From assembly GCA_033344875.1 (NCBI GenBank), contig JAWPMO010000001.1, forward strand, positions 893,595 through 957,594: 64,000 nt of DNA, given 5' to 3'. Below, one piece after another: positions 51,828-60,408 of the stretch. The notes beneath the pieces are model-generated. The model was not told the DNA's origin. It saw only the letters and a list, made by a program, of their open reading frames with translations, and did not search any database. The position numbers and the translations under genes are program-made. Numbering within the stretch: position 1 is the first letter of the stretch; every line of letters begins with the position of its first letter. Origin of the DNA: Ilumatobacteraceae bacterium (GTDB taxonomy: Bacteria > Actinomycetota > Acidimicrobiia > Acidimicrobiales > Ilumatobacteraceae).

Positions 51828-53048
51828 TCAGCGGGGTGGGTCGCGCCACGGGATCGAGGCGTCGACCAGCGTGCCGCCCTGATCGCCGGGTTCGACCGTG
51901 ACCGAGCCGCCGACCGCCCCGAGGCGGTCGCGCATGTTGTCGATGCCATGCCCTGCCGGCAGCGGCGACGGTGCCCCTCGTCCGTCGTCGGCGACGACGA
52001 GCCGCAACCGGTCGGGGTCGCCGTCGCGCCGGATCGTGATGGTGACCGCTTCGCAACCGGAGTGTTTCATGGCGTTCTGGAGCGCCTCGAGCACGCAGAA
52101 GTAGGCGGCCGCCTCGATGTCGGGGGCCGGGCGGCCGATCCGGGCGATGTCGAGGCGTACCCGGGTCGAGATCCGGTCGACCGCGTCCTCGATCGCGGGG
52201 ACGAGGCCGTGCTGTGTCAGGACCGGCGGGAACAGGCCGTGCGCCAGTTCGCGCAGTTCGCCGTGAGCCCGGTGCAGCTCACGCTGGGCGTCGCGGATCG
52301 CCTGCCGGGTTGCGTCGAGGTCGGTCAATGACGTGGCCTTGGTCAACTGCAGGTCGATGCCGACGAGGTGCGCCTGGGCGCCGTCGTGGAGGTCGCGCTC
52401 GATCTGTCGACGGGCACGATCGGTCGCGTCGACCAGCCGACGACGGGAGGAGGCGAGTTCGGTGGCGCGCTGCTCCGCGAGTTCCTGCGCGACCCGCTGC
52501 ACGGCGAGGACGTCGCTGACACGACGATGGTGCTGCACGACGGCGAACACCACCAACGCGAAGAAGGCCGGGAACACCAGCGCCTGGACCGCGTTCTTCA
52601 ACCAGCCCGGGATCTCGTCGGACAGGCCGGTGACGTCCTGCGACACCCCGAGCAGGGCGACGCCGAACGCGACACCGGCCGAGGCCGCGACGTACCCGGT
52701 GATCGGTCGCTCGGGCAGGAAGGTCGCGGCGAGCACCGTCGGCAGGAAGGCGACCGCCACCTGGATCGGCCACTGGAACGTGACGATGAAGCTGCTGAGG
52801 AGGGCGATCGCCCAGCTCGCGATCGAATAGATGAGCAGCGCCTGCGTCGTGTCGCCACGATGGAGGCGACGAAGCGCGAGCCACTGCGGGACGGCGGTGA
52901 GGACGACGGCGACGCCCGCCAGCGTCAGCCACTGGAGCCGGGCCACCGTGAGGCTGGTCAGCACGGTGAAGCCGCCCGCCGCGGCGGTGAGCGCCACGTT
53001 GGCCCGGATCACGCTGCCGAGCCGGGCCGGGCCGAGTTCGAGGGGCAT
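51828..53048 (-). CDS. NarL/DegS-type sensor histidine kinase
   Basis: 406-aa membrane kinase. Four or five hydrophobic segments lie in residues 15-160, followed by a HisKA_3 dimerisation domain (RRQIERDLHDGAQAHLVGI, His near residue 220) and a HATPase domain with VADDGRGAP and GHGIDNMRDRLGAVGG. There is no large extracellular loop, so the signal is probably sensed in the membrane. Its start overlaps the stop of the response regulator gene (TGATG). Confidence 0.92.
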   Translation of the reverse strand: MPLELGPARLGSVIRANVALTAAAGGFTVLTSLTVARLQWLTLAGVAVVLTAVPQWLALRRLHRGDTTQALLIYSIASWAIALLSSFIVTFQWPIQVAVAFLPTVLAATFLPERPITGYVAASAGVAFGVALLGVSQDVTGLSDEIPGWLKNAVQALVFPAFFALVVFAVVQHHRRVSDVLAVQRVAQELAEQRATELASSRRRLVDATDRARRQIERDLHDGAQAHLVGIDLQLTKATSLTDLDATRQAIRDAQRELHRAHGELRELAHGLFPPVLTQHGLVPAIEDAVDRISTRVRLDIARIGRPAPDIEAAAYFCVLEALQNAMKHSGCEAVTITIRRDGDPDRLRLVVADDGRGAPSPLPAGHGIDNMRDRLGAVGGSVTVEPGDQGGTLVDASIPWRDPPR

Positions 53049-53731
53049 CAGTCGTCGGGTTCGCCGGCGAGCAGCATCAGGACGGCCTTGACCCGCCGGT
53101 TGACCTCGGGGTCGGCCGCGAGCCCGAGCTTGTGGAAGATCGAGTTGGAGTGCTTCTCGATCGAGTGCTCGCTCACGTGCAGCCGATCCGCGATCACCGA
53201 GTTCGTCGCTCCGGTCGCCATCTCGGCGAGCACGTCACGTTCGCGGTCGGTCAGCGTGGCGAGTGGCGAGTCGACCATCCGGGTCCGGGAGCGGACCAGC
53301 GCGTCGACGACCACGTCGTCGATGAACGAGCCACCCGTCGCCACGGTGCGGACCGCGTCGGCGAGCCGATCGACCTCGTGGACCCGGTCCTTGATCATGT
53401 ACCCGCGCCCGGTCGTCCCGTCGTGCAGGAGTTCGATCGCGTAGCTGGGCCCGACGAACTGCGAGAGCACGAGGACGCCGACCTCGGGTCGCTCGCCGCG
53501 CAGCCGCCGGGCGGCGCGGATGCCTTCGTCGTCGTGGTCGGGCGGCATCCGGATGTCGGTCACGAGGACGTCGGGGCGGTGCCGATCGACCGACTCGAAC
53601 AACTCGGGGAGCGAGGCCGCCGTGCCGACGACGTCGAACTCGTCGATCGCCGACAACACGCTGACCAGACCTTCGCGGACGAGCAGGTTGTCCTCGGCCA
53701 ACACGATTCGGATCTGGGTGGACGACGGCAT
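53048..53731 (-). CDS. NarL/LuxR-family response regulator
   Basis: 227-aa regulator: receiver domain (IRIVLAEDNLLVREGL, phospho-Asp in VTDIRMPP) and a C-terminal LuxR helix-turn-helix (LTDRERDVLAEMATGATNSVIADRLHVSEHSIEKH). ATG 53731 is chosen, as the frame extends upstream to 53830 without family similarity. It is the first gene of the two-component pair and is divergent from the lipoprotein/fibre operon across 134 bp, a typical place for a control site. Confidence 0.93.
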   Translation of the reverse strand: MPSSTQIRIVLAEDNLLVREGLVSVLSAIDEFDVVGTAASLPELFESVDRHRPDVLVTDIRMPPDHDDEGIRAARRLRGERPEVGVLVLSQFVGPSYAIELLHDGTTGRGYMIKDRVHEVDRLADAVRTVATGGSFIDDVVVDALVRSRTRMVDSPLATLTDRERDVLAEMATGATNSVIADRLHVSEHSIEKHSNSIFHKLGLAADPEVNRRVKAVLMLLAGEPDD

Positions 53732-53865
53732 CAGCGTCCGACGGTAGCAATGCTCGGAGATCGGGGCGACAGCGTCAGCCGTGATCCGACGGTACGGGTA
53801 GCCGTAGGTGCGATGGTCCCGCTGGCGCACTCCCGCCGCTGCGCTCCCGGGCGTTGGATGGTGCC

Positions 53866-54873
53866 ATGAACAGAATCAACTCAGGAGCCGTTCGACGTCG
53901 GTGGGCCGGCGCAGCGACCGTGGTGTCGCTCGCGATCACCGCGTCGGCGTGCGGTGGCGGAACCGACGAGAGCGATGGAACGCCGGAGGCAGCGGAGCCG
54001 ACGGCCGACACCGGATCGCCGCCGACGTCCGGCGGCGAGGGTGCTGACGAGGGTGCTGACGAGGGTGCCGACGATAGTGGCGCAGCGGACGTCACCGATC
54101 TGTCGGCGGCGCAGGCGTGCCTCGAAGGGCTCGGGGTGAGCGTGGAGCCCGCCGACGAGACGAATACCGGATTGTCCCCGGAGATGAACGAGAGCCTCGG
54201 GATCGAGGCGATGATCGTGTTCGACAAGGGCGCCGGATGGGGCGGGACGATCGAGGCGTACGCATCACCGGCCCAGGCCGACGTGGCCGAGGCCGGGTAC
54301 GTCGACTCGCCGTTCGGCTTCGAGGTCGGCCGCGTCGACGACATCGTGTTCAAGACCACCGGCCCCGTCGACGACATCGCTGAGATCGAAGGGTGCCTGA
54401 CCGGCGATCCGGTCGCCGCTGCCGCAGAGGGCGATGGCGCCGACTCGACGAGCGGTGAATCGACGAGTGACGGGGCCGACGGCGGTGGGGATCTGGCCGC
54501 CGTCCACGCGGGGATCGTCGACATGCTGATCGATCCCGACCTCGAGGCACAGGGTGTGGTCTTCGATCGGACCTGCCTCGAGACGTGGGTGCAGGGCATC
54601 CCCGACGGCGATGCCACGCTGCTGCTCGACAACGGCGGCGACACCGAGGACCCGGCCGTGTCGTCCGATGGCTCCGCTCACGCCGAGTTGGTGTTGACCT
54701 GCTTGGACCTCGACCGGCTCGCCAGCCAGTACGCCGACGAACTGGCGGTCGACGCCGACTGCGTGCGGACGGCGTTCGCCGGACTCGATCTCGATGCGGC
54801 CGTCGCAGAGGCCGCCGGCGACATCGATCCGCTGTTCGGCCGGCTCGCCACCACCGCGGAAGGATGCGCGTGA
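53866..54873 (+). CDS. Secreted lipoprotein of unknown function
   Basis: 335-aa protein with a lipobox (LAITASAC) after a signal peptide, then an acidic low-complexity linker containing three GADE-type repeats (12-bp DNA repeats at 54037-54072). Two Cys-containing globular parts follow (about 85-185 and 210-335). No family is recognised. Its stop overlaps the start of the fibre gene, so both are made together. Possibly the two form a surface complex. Confidence 0.75.
   Translation: MNRINSGAVRRRWAGAATVVSLAITASACGGGTDESDGTPEAAEPTADTGSPPTSGGEGADEGADEGADDSGAADVTDLSAAQACLEGLGVSVEPADETNTGLSPEMNESLGIEAMIVFDKGAGWGGTIEAYASPAQADVAEAGYVDSPFGFEVGRVDDIVFKTTGPVDDIAEIEGCLTGDPVAAAAEGDGADSTSGESTSDGADGGGDLAAVHAGIVDMLIDPDLEAQGVVFDRTCLETWVQGIPDGDATLLLDNGGDTEDPAVSSDGSAHAELVLTCLDLDRLASQYADELAVDADCVRTAFAGLDLDAAVAEAAGDIDPLFGRLATTAEGCA
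54037..54072 (+). repeat. Three 12-bp tandem repeats in the lipoprotein linker
   Basis: GAGGGTGCTGAC twice and GAGGGTGCCGAC once, encoding GADE-like units in the acidic linker right after the lipobox region. In-frame, so length can vary. Confidence 0.85.
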
Positions 54874-56294
54874 TGTCACACGAGACCCTCCCACCCGACG
54901 GACGCACCGCCGCGCGGTGGCCGTACGTCATCGCCGCGGTGGCGAGCATCGTCTGCTCGTTCGTCATCCTCCAGGGCGGCGAGAGCCGGGCGTTCGACCC
55001 CGACGAGGCGAGCTTCGTGCCCACCACGCCGTGCCGCTTGTTCGACACCCGACCCGGCGACGTCAACATCGGGTTCCGGAGCGATCCCCTTCCCGCCGAC
55101 ACCGAGATCGACGTGGCCGTGACCGGAACACACGGTGAGTGCGTGGTGCCGGCGGACGCGACCGCGGTGTCGATCAACCTCACCGGTCTCGATGCGACCA
55201 GCCCGACGTTCGTCGCGATCTGGCCGGCGGGAGCGGACAACCCGGGCACGTCGGCGCTCAACCTGCTGCCCGGGCAGGTGCCGACGCCGAACAAGATCGA
55301 GGTGCAACTCTCGGACGACGGTGCCGTCACGCTCTACAACGCGTTCGGATCCGTCCACCTGATCGGCGACGTGATGGGCTACTACACCGACGGCAACCTG
55401 ACGGAACTCGACGCCCGCGTGGAGGCGCTCGAGGACGCCGCACCGGTCGAGGGCGGCGTGCCGCAGGCCGTGCTGGATCGGCTGGATGCCCTCGAGACCG
55501 ATGTGGCCGACCTGGAGGCCGCCAATGCGGGACTCGAGAGCGCGAACGCCGTTCTCGAGGCCGACGTCGCTGCGCTGACAACCCGAGTCGCCACGCTGGA
55601 GGCGAACGAGGACACCGTGGAGGACGAGATCATCGACCTCGGCGGCCGAATGACGTCGCTCGAGAACGTGACCGACGACATGTCGGTCGTGATGGTGGAC
55701 GGGGAACGCACCGTCCGGTTCGAGGGCGTGAACGTCCAGGTCGTCAACGGCCTCGGCTCGACGGGGGTGTCGGACGGCAGCGGCAACCTCATCGTCGGCT
55801 ACAACGCCCAGCGTCCGGGCACGGCAGCCGAACGGACCGGCAGCCACAACCTGATCGTCGGCGATCGTCACGAGTACATCAGCTACGGCGGGGCGGTGTT
55901 CGGCTACCAGAACTCGATCTGGGGGCCGTCGAACTCGGTCGTCGGTGGCACGGGCAACGCCGCCGGGTTGGGGTCGTTCGCCACGGTGTCCGGCGGCTCG
56001 TCGAACACGGCCAGCGGGTACTACTCGTCGGTCAGCGGCGGGTACGGCGGTGCCGCCGACGGCGGCTATTCGTCGGTGAGCGGCGGCAGGCAGAACGTGG
56101 CGCAGGGCGCGTACTCGTCGATCCTCGGCGGCCGTGAGGTCGCCACGATCGCCTCGCAGACCATCGGCCTCGGCACCACCAACAACGCGATCTCCGTGGT
56201 GGGTGGCTACAACATCACCTGCGGGGTCGAGCCGACCGCCAACTACGACACCTGCTACGACCTCAACAACTGGTACGCCGCCAACCAAGGCTGA
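54873..56294 (+). CDS. Trimeric-adhesin-like fibre protein with an RLFDTR module
   Basis: 473-aa protein. An N-terminal signal anchor (about 13-33) is followed by one RLFDTR module (about 50-172), a Leu/Ala-rich coiled coil (about 175-275), and a Gly/Ser repeat head (about 300-450) with units such as GSFATVSGGSSNTASGYYS and YSSVSGG-x2-N-A-x-G. The head units match the YadA/Hia left-handed head repeats, which trimerise. The outer-membrane beta-barrel of true autotransporters is absent. Start: ATG 54873 with GGAAGG upstream; GTG 54870 and ATG 54864 are in frame. Confidence 0.8.
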   Translation: MSHETLPPDGRTAARWPYVIAAVASIVCSFVILQGGESRAFDPDEASFVPTTPCRLFDTRPGDVNIGFRSDPLPADTEIDVAVTGTHGECVVPADATAVSINLTGLDATSPTFVAIWPAGADNPGTSALNLLPGQVPTPNKIEVQLSDDGAVTLYNAFGSVHLIGDVMGYYTDGNLTELDARVEALEDAAPVEGGVPQAVLDRLDALETDVADLEAANAGLESANAVLEADVAALTTRVATLEANEDTVEDEIIDLGGRMTSLENVTDDMSVVMVDGERTVRFEGVNVQVVNGLGSTGVSDGSGNLIVGYNAQRPGTAAERTGSHNLIVGDRHEYISYGGAVFGYQNSIWGPSNSVVGGTGNAAGLGSFATVSGGSSNTASGYYSSVSGGYGGAADGGYSSVSGGRQNVAQGAYSSILGGREVATIASQTIGLGTTNNAISVVGGYNITCGVEPTANYDTCYDLNNWYAANQG

Positions 56295-56304
56295 CCAAGC
56301 GAAC

Positions 56305-56344
56305 GGGCCCGCTCGGCCGCCCACCCAGGCCACCGAGCGGGCCC
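56305..56344 (+). terminator. Hairpin terminator after the fibre gene
   Basis: GGGCCCGCTCGG (56305-56316) and its exact complement CCGAGCGGGCCC (56333-56344) make a 12-bp perfect stem with a 16-nt loop, 10 bp after the stop of the fibre gene. No U-tract follows, as is usual in high-GC actinobacteria. Confidence 0.75.
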
Positions 56345-56375
56345 CAGGCTGTCCACACCCGCAGTGGGGGTTCAC

Positions 56376-56388
56376 GTCGGAGGACCGA
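56376..56388 (+). repeat. Left 13-bp direct repeat (attL candidate)
   Basis: GTCGGAGGACCGA, identical to 60138-60150. It lies just after the fibre gene terminator and 57 bp before the 3' end of the AAA gene. Confidence 0.65.
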
Positions 56389-56444
56389 GCCACGCGATCC
56401 CGTACCACCCACTGGCGTCTTGCTCGGAGATGACCATGATTGAT

Positions 56445-58538
56445 TCAGTGTTCTAACGGCCAGCCGCCAGGAACTGCCTCTCGAAGAGTCGACTCCATGC
56501 CGGCAGGGCGAAACTCACTCCGCGCCATCTCTGCGACCAATAGGTTCCGGAACACTTCATACTTCATTGGAACCCGATCGGTGGAGCAGAGCCTCCGCAA
56601 TATGTCACGCCCTCGGAAGTCAGATTTCCAACGCTCCGAGGTCAGCGCATCATCGAGGTCCGACTCAATTGACGCAACCTCATGCTTGATGCGTTCCTCC
56701 GTAAAGTCAGCGGCTCGCTCCCTAATACCCATCGCTTCACGAGTGATGGTTGCGAACATCGCCGCCGCAACGTCGTCAGTTTCCGGGTCGATGCCCCACC
56801 TAACGCCCTTGACGAGCGACTTGTTGACTAACTGCGTCAGCCGATCAAGCACGAGCCGATGCTTCACCGTATGTGCACATTCATGTAGCAGGGTCTCGAC
56901 CTCCTCAGCGGAGACGGGGTTCCTCGGCCTCGCTGCGGTGAGGACCGAAGCGATCCCGGTTGGCCAAAGCAGATAGTTCTCAATGTGGTAGACGTCCCAA
57001 GAGAACACCGAGATGGAAGGCTCCCGGCTGAACTCATTGTCCCTGTCGATGATCGCAGCGACGGAAGAGCCGATCTGTGATTGGATGCGCGGAGATGACG
57101 AGACGAGCCGGTAGAGATCGCGAACTCGGGTCTTGTCTCCTCCACTCACGAGCGTCACCGCAAGAACGAACTCTGGAAAGAGCTGTCTCACGACATACTC
57201 GTCGAATGCAACGTCCTCGGAACTTTCAACAACTAGGATCGGTGCACCAACCGCAATTGATGGCAGGTCACCGACCAGCTCGAAAATGGCTGAGTCGAGC
57301 TCCGACTGCGAGGAGAGGGCAGTTGCCTGGTTACCCCCTAGGCTTTTCTGTGGTAGGCGCAGATGATACGTCGAGAAGTCAGGCCGGTCCAATGCATCGC
57401 GAAGCAATCGGTCGGAATGAGTAATCAACCACAGCTGATTCCCCATTTCGATTCCAACATGCTTGTTGTAGAATGCAGCCAGCCCTCGGACGAGCCGAGG
57501 GTTGAGGTGTACTTCCGGCTCATCGATAAGCACAATCGAATTTCTAATGTTGGACGCTCTCAATCGGAGATAGCCGTAGAGAATCTCCTTCTCACCTGAG
57601 CTCAGCTCGTCGATGTCGTGCTCGGTCCCGTCGTCCAACACGACAGGAAACTCCGTCTTCCCCTCGGGCGTCGGTCTAACTCCTCCGAATGATTTTCCAT
57701 CGAAGAACTGCTCGAATAGTGAGACGAGCGAGTCGCCTAGCGAATTCTCGACACCATCGGCACCAGCCGCTTGAGAGACCAAGTCTGCGATATAGCTACT
57801 CGCCAGCTCTTGCTTGATATTCTGATGCTTGCCTTGCGATTCGTAGAGCAAGTGCTGCGATCTACGCTCATCGTACTCGTATGTCCCAAGGTTGATCCCA
57901 CTAACCGTCTCACGCGCATACTGGCGATGGGCGGAGTAATAGTCAATCACTCCTAGGTTTCCCGGATCGTATGTTTGAAAGAGTGTCTCGATTAGACCAT
58001 TCTTGTCGTGATGAAATGTCCCGTCAGCCTGCAGAGAAACAACGATGGCATGCGGTCCGCTATCGACAAGGTCCAAAATTTCGTCGGACAGGGCTTCAGT
58101 CAGCCGCTCAGCGCGTTTCCCATGCGCGCGCAGTTCCGGAGCGAGCGGCATACTCCACTCAGGCTGCTCCGGTGACTGAAGATTGAATCCACGCCATGTC
58201 GTGCTCCAAGCGAGGCGCTGAACGTTGGTTCGAATGAACGCCCGCTCGGAGTCGGACAAACTGACTGTGGCGTGTACGACTATCGGCTCGGCGGGATTCC
58301 TGAATAGCCTTGCCACCTCATGCAACCGTCGAGCGTTGATCTGATTTTCAGACAACCATCGCTCAATTTCATTTCGGCGGTATCCGCCGTATGTCGACTT
58401 GAGAAGACGAATCGCGTCCAGTACTGAGGACTTGCCACAACCGTTGGGGCCGGCGAGAACGACCATTCCACCAAGGTCGTCGATCTGCATGCGGCTGATG
58501 CCTCTAAAGTTCTCGATGCGAAGCGAATCGAATTTCAC
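56445..58538 (-). CDS. AAA-ATPase fused to a DUF4435 (TOPRIM-like) domain, putative phage-defence protein
   Basis: 697-aa protein, GTG start. An ABC/SMC-type ATPase occupies residues 1-400: Walker A GPNGCGKSS (30-38), signature ELSSGEKEILYG, Walker B SIVLIDEPEVHLNP, switch His in LITHSD. From about 430 a DUF4435 domain follows with VVESSED, DRDNEF and HIENYLL, the acidic set of TOPRIM-type nucleases. AAA plus DUF4435 is the AriA/AriB pair of PARIS defence, which also exists fused, and is related to OLD nucleases. Lower GC and less biased codons than the neighbours indicate acquisition. It is divergent from the recombinase. Confidence 0.85.
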   Translation of the reverse strand: MKFDSLRIENFRGISRMQIDDLGGMVVLAGPNGCGKSSVLDAIRLLKSTYGGYRRNEIERWLSENQINARRLHEVARLFRNPAEPIVVHATVSLSDSERAFIRTNVQRLAWSTTWRGFNLQSPEQPEWSMPLAPELRAHGKRAERLTEALSDEILDLVDSGPHAIVVSLQADGTFHHDKNGLIETLFQTYDPGNLGVIDYYSAHRQYARETVSGINLGTYEYDERRSQHLLYESQGKHQNIKQELASSYIADLVSQAAGADGVENSLGDSLVSLFEQFFDGKSFGGVRPTPEGKTEFPVVLDDGTEHDIDELSSGEKEILYGYLRLRASNIRNSIVLIDEPEVHLNPRLVRGLAAFYNKHVGIEMGNQLWLITHSDRLLRDALDRPDFSTYHLRLPQKSLGGNQATALSSQSELDSAIFELVGDLPSIAVGAPILVVESSEDVAFDEYVVRQLFPEFVLAVTLVSGGDKTRVRDLYRLVSSSPRIQSQIGSSVAAIIDRDNEFSREPSISVFSWDVYHIENYLLWPTGIASVLTAARPRNPVSAEEVETLLHECAHTVKHRLVLDRLTQLVNKSLVKGVRWGIDPETDDVAAAMFATITREAMGIRERAADFTEERIKHEVASIESDLDDALTSERWKSDFRGRDILRRLCSTDRVPMKYEVFRNLLVAEMARSEFRPAGMESTLREAVPGGWPLEH

Positions 58539-58564
58539 GTCCTGGCCCCCGGCGGGTGCGTTTC

Positions 58565-58575
58565 CTGTAATACAG
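58565..58575. promoter_or_regulatory. Palindrome upstream of the AAA/DUF4435 gene
   Basis: CTGTA-A-TACAG, an 11-bp perfect inverted repeat 27 bp before the AAA gene's GTG and in the 181-bp divergent promoter region with the recombinase. It is a candidate operator; no regulator gene lies inside the element. Confidence 0.35.
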
Positions 58576-58719
58576 CACCCTCAAACTGCACAGTACCCGT
58601 TCCCTGCTCCCTGTGAGCTGCCGAGCCCGGAGGGCGACGGCGGAACGCTCTTGATCTCCGACGCACTCGACGCGAGCGCGTATGGTCCTGAGCACACCAC
58701 CCAGCCGAGGAGCTTGCTG

Positions 58720-60408
58720 ATGCTGACGATCGGATACGTCCGAGTCTCGACTGACGACCAAGTCGAGCACTCCCCCGCCGCCCAACGGAAACGCTGCGCC
58801 GAGTACGCACGCGCGAACGGCCTCGAGCCGCCCCAGTTCCTGTGCGACGAAGGACTGTCGGGCAAGAACCTCGACCGGCCTGCAATGCAACAGTTGATCG
58901 AGCTGATCGAAGCCGACCAGGTCGCGAACCTGATCGTGTGGCGCATCAACCGGCTCTCTCGCGATTCAGCCGACGTCAACCGGCTGTTGAAACTGTTCGA
59001 GAAGCACTGCGTCGTCGTTCACTCCCTGAGCGAAGGCGCGGTCGAGTCGGTCACTGCATCGGGGCGGTTCACCGCTGGTCTGCACGGCCTGCTGGCGCAG
59101 CTCGAACGCGAGCAGATCGTCGAGAACGTCACGACGAGCATGCACGAACTCATCCGCGATGGCTACTGGCTCAACAAACCGCCGATCGGCTACCGCCTCG
59201 ACCAGAACGTTCTCTACCCCGACGACGACGCCCACCTCGTCCGCCGAGCATTCAAGATCAGAGCCGCCGGCGCATCACTGCCCGAAGTCGCCGGCGCAAC
59301 CGGTCTGAAGTACTCACGCGTCCGGCACCTGCTCCAGAACCGGGTCTACCGAGGCGAAGTCTGCATCAAAGACGATTGGTTCCCCGGCCGCCACGAAGCC
59401 TTGGTCACCGAAGAACAGTTCAACGCCGCGCACCGTGGCCACGTCGCCGGTCGACGCCGCGGCACCGACCTACTCACCGGCCGCGTCCGCTGCGGCCTCT
59501 GCGGGAGACTTACCGCGATCGACACCAACGGACGGAACAAACCGATCTACCGATGTCGACACCGCGGCCACGGCTGTCGCATCCCCGGTCGGTCCGCTGC
59601 CGGTCTGCATCGCGCGGCGCGTCTCGGCATCGAGCTGCTGCGGACTGATGACCAGCTGATCGACGCGATCCGGTTTCAGCTCGCAGGAAAGGCCGAGCGA
59701 GCCGGAGGCGGGGCGGCGGAGCCGACACGCTCCGGTGCGCTGGCCAACCTGGCAAGGAAACGGGACAAGCTCCTGCAGCTGTACCTCGACGACGAAATCA
59801 CCGACACCGACTACCTCGCCGCGCAGATCAGCCAACTCTCCGACAAGATCAAGGCCCTCGAAGCCGACCACAACGAAGCCGTCGAAACCGCGAAGACCAC
59901 AAACATCCTCGCCCAAGCATTCGAGCGAGCCGCCGCACTCCTGCGCGATCCCGACTTCGACTTCGACGACATCTGGGCCAACGCGAACGACAAAGAACGC
60001 CGCGTGTTGATCGAAGAACTCATCGAAGCCGTCACGATCCACGAAGACCGGCTCGAAGTCACCGTCACCGGGGCTCCACCCTTCCTCGTCAAACTCGACG
60101 AGGTCGGACTCCGCCCCAGTGGTACGGGACCTGTTGTGTCGGAGGACCGACGGGAGCGAGCTCAACTGACGAACGAATCAGCCCATGATGAAGAGGTCGA
60201 CCGGTGTGTCACGCATCCGCACAGTCGGCGCAACCATTCGACTGAGAGTATGTCTCCTGCGCCTTCACGAGCCATGTCGGTGATGGGCAACGGTGCCGGC
60301 TACCTCGGTCCGCCGAGCCGATCGGCCGAGCGAGACTGCCGATGTAGCCAGGCACGTCTGCGGACATGGCGAGGGGCTACTGATGGAGTTTGGCGAACGC
60401 GAAGGTGA
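58720..60408 (+). CDS. Large serine recombinase (site-specific integrase)
   Basis: 562 aa as integrated. The N-terminal resolvase domain has catalytic Ser10 in GYVRVSTDD and the Arg-rich WRINRLSRDSADVNRLL. The recombinase domain (PPIGYRLDQ...) and zinc ribbon (RVRCGLCG...YRCRHRGHGC) follow, then a coiled coil (about 350-420). GAGGAG precedes ATG 58720. The frame passes through the right 13-bp repeat at 60138 and runs 86 more codons in flanking DNA, so the last residues are probably not native. In a circular element the frame would end VSEDRATRSRTTHWRLARR. Confidence 0.9.
   Translation: MLTIGYVRVSTDDQVEHSPAAQRKRCAEYARANGLEPPQFLCDEGLSGKNLDRPAMQQLIELIEADQVANLIVWRINRLSRDSADVNRLLKLFEKHCVVVHSLSEGAVESVTASGRFTAGLHGLLAQLEREQIVENVTTSMHELIRDGYWLNKPPIGYRLDQNVLYPDDDAHLVRRAFKIRAAGASLPEVAGATGLKYSRVRHLLQNRVYRGEVCIKDDWFPGRHEALVTEEQFNAAHRGHVAGRRRGTDLLTGRVRCGLCGRLTAIDTNGRNKPIYRCRHRGHGCRIPGRSAAGLHRAARLGIELLRTDDQLIDAIRFQLAGKAERAGGGAAEPTRSGALANLARKRDKLLQLYLDDEITDTDYLAAQISQLSDKIKALEADHNEAVETAKTTNILAQAFERAAALLRDPDFDFDDIWANANDKERRVLIEELIEAVTIHEDRLEVTVTGAPPFLVKLDEVGLRPSGTGPVVSEDRRERAQLTNESAHDEEVDRCVTHPHSRRNHSTESMSPAPSRAMSVMGNGAGYLGPPSRSAERDCRCSQARLRTWRGATDGVWRTRR
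60138..60150 (+). repeat. Right 13-bp direct repeat (attR candidate)
   Basis: GTCGGAGGACCGA, same orientation as 56376-56388. It lies inside the recombinase reading frame (codons for SEDR). Joining the two outer flanks through one copy would give the empty site. Confidence 0.65.

Larger units (their letters stand above)
56376..60150. mobile_element. Integrated serine-recombinase element carrying an AAA/DUF4435 gene
   Basis: About 3.8 kb bounded by a perfect 13-bp direct repeat. It holds two divergently transcribed genes: an AAA-ATPase with DUF4435 domain, in visibly lower-GC DNA, and a large serine recombinase. Outside both repeats the sequence returns to the chromosomal style. The simple layout (one cargo gene plus recombinase between short repeats) fits a small integrative element or defence island. 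Confidence 0.7.

Noticed and set aside
60151-60408. The last 86 codons of the recombinase frame as a genuine domain
   Set aside because: They lie beyond the right direct repeat, have no similarity to recombinase tails, and look like out-of-frame chromosomal DNA. Kept only as part of the open frame.
56445-60408. Prophage or larger integrative element
   Set aside because: Only two genes lie between the repeats. No capsid, portal, terminase, relaxase or replication gene is seen.
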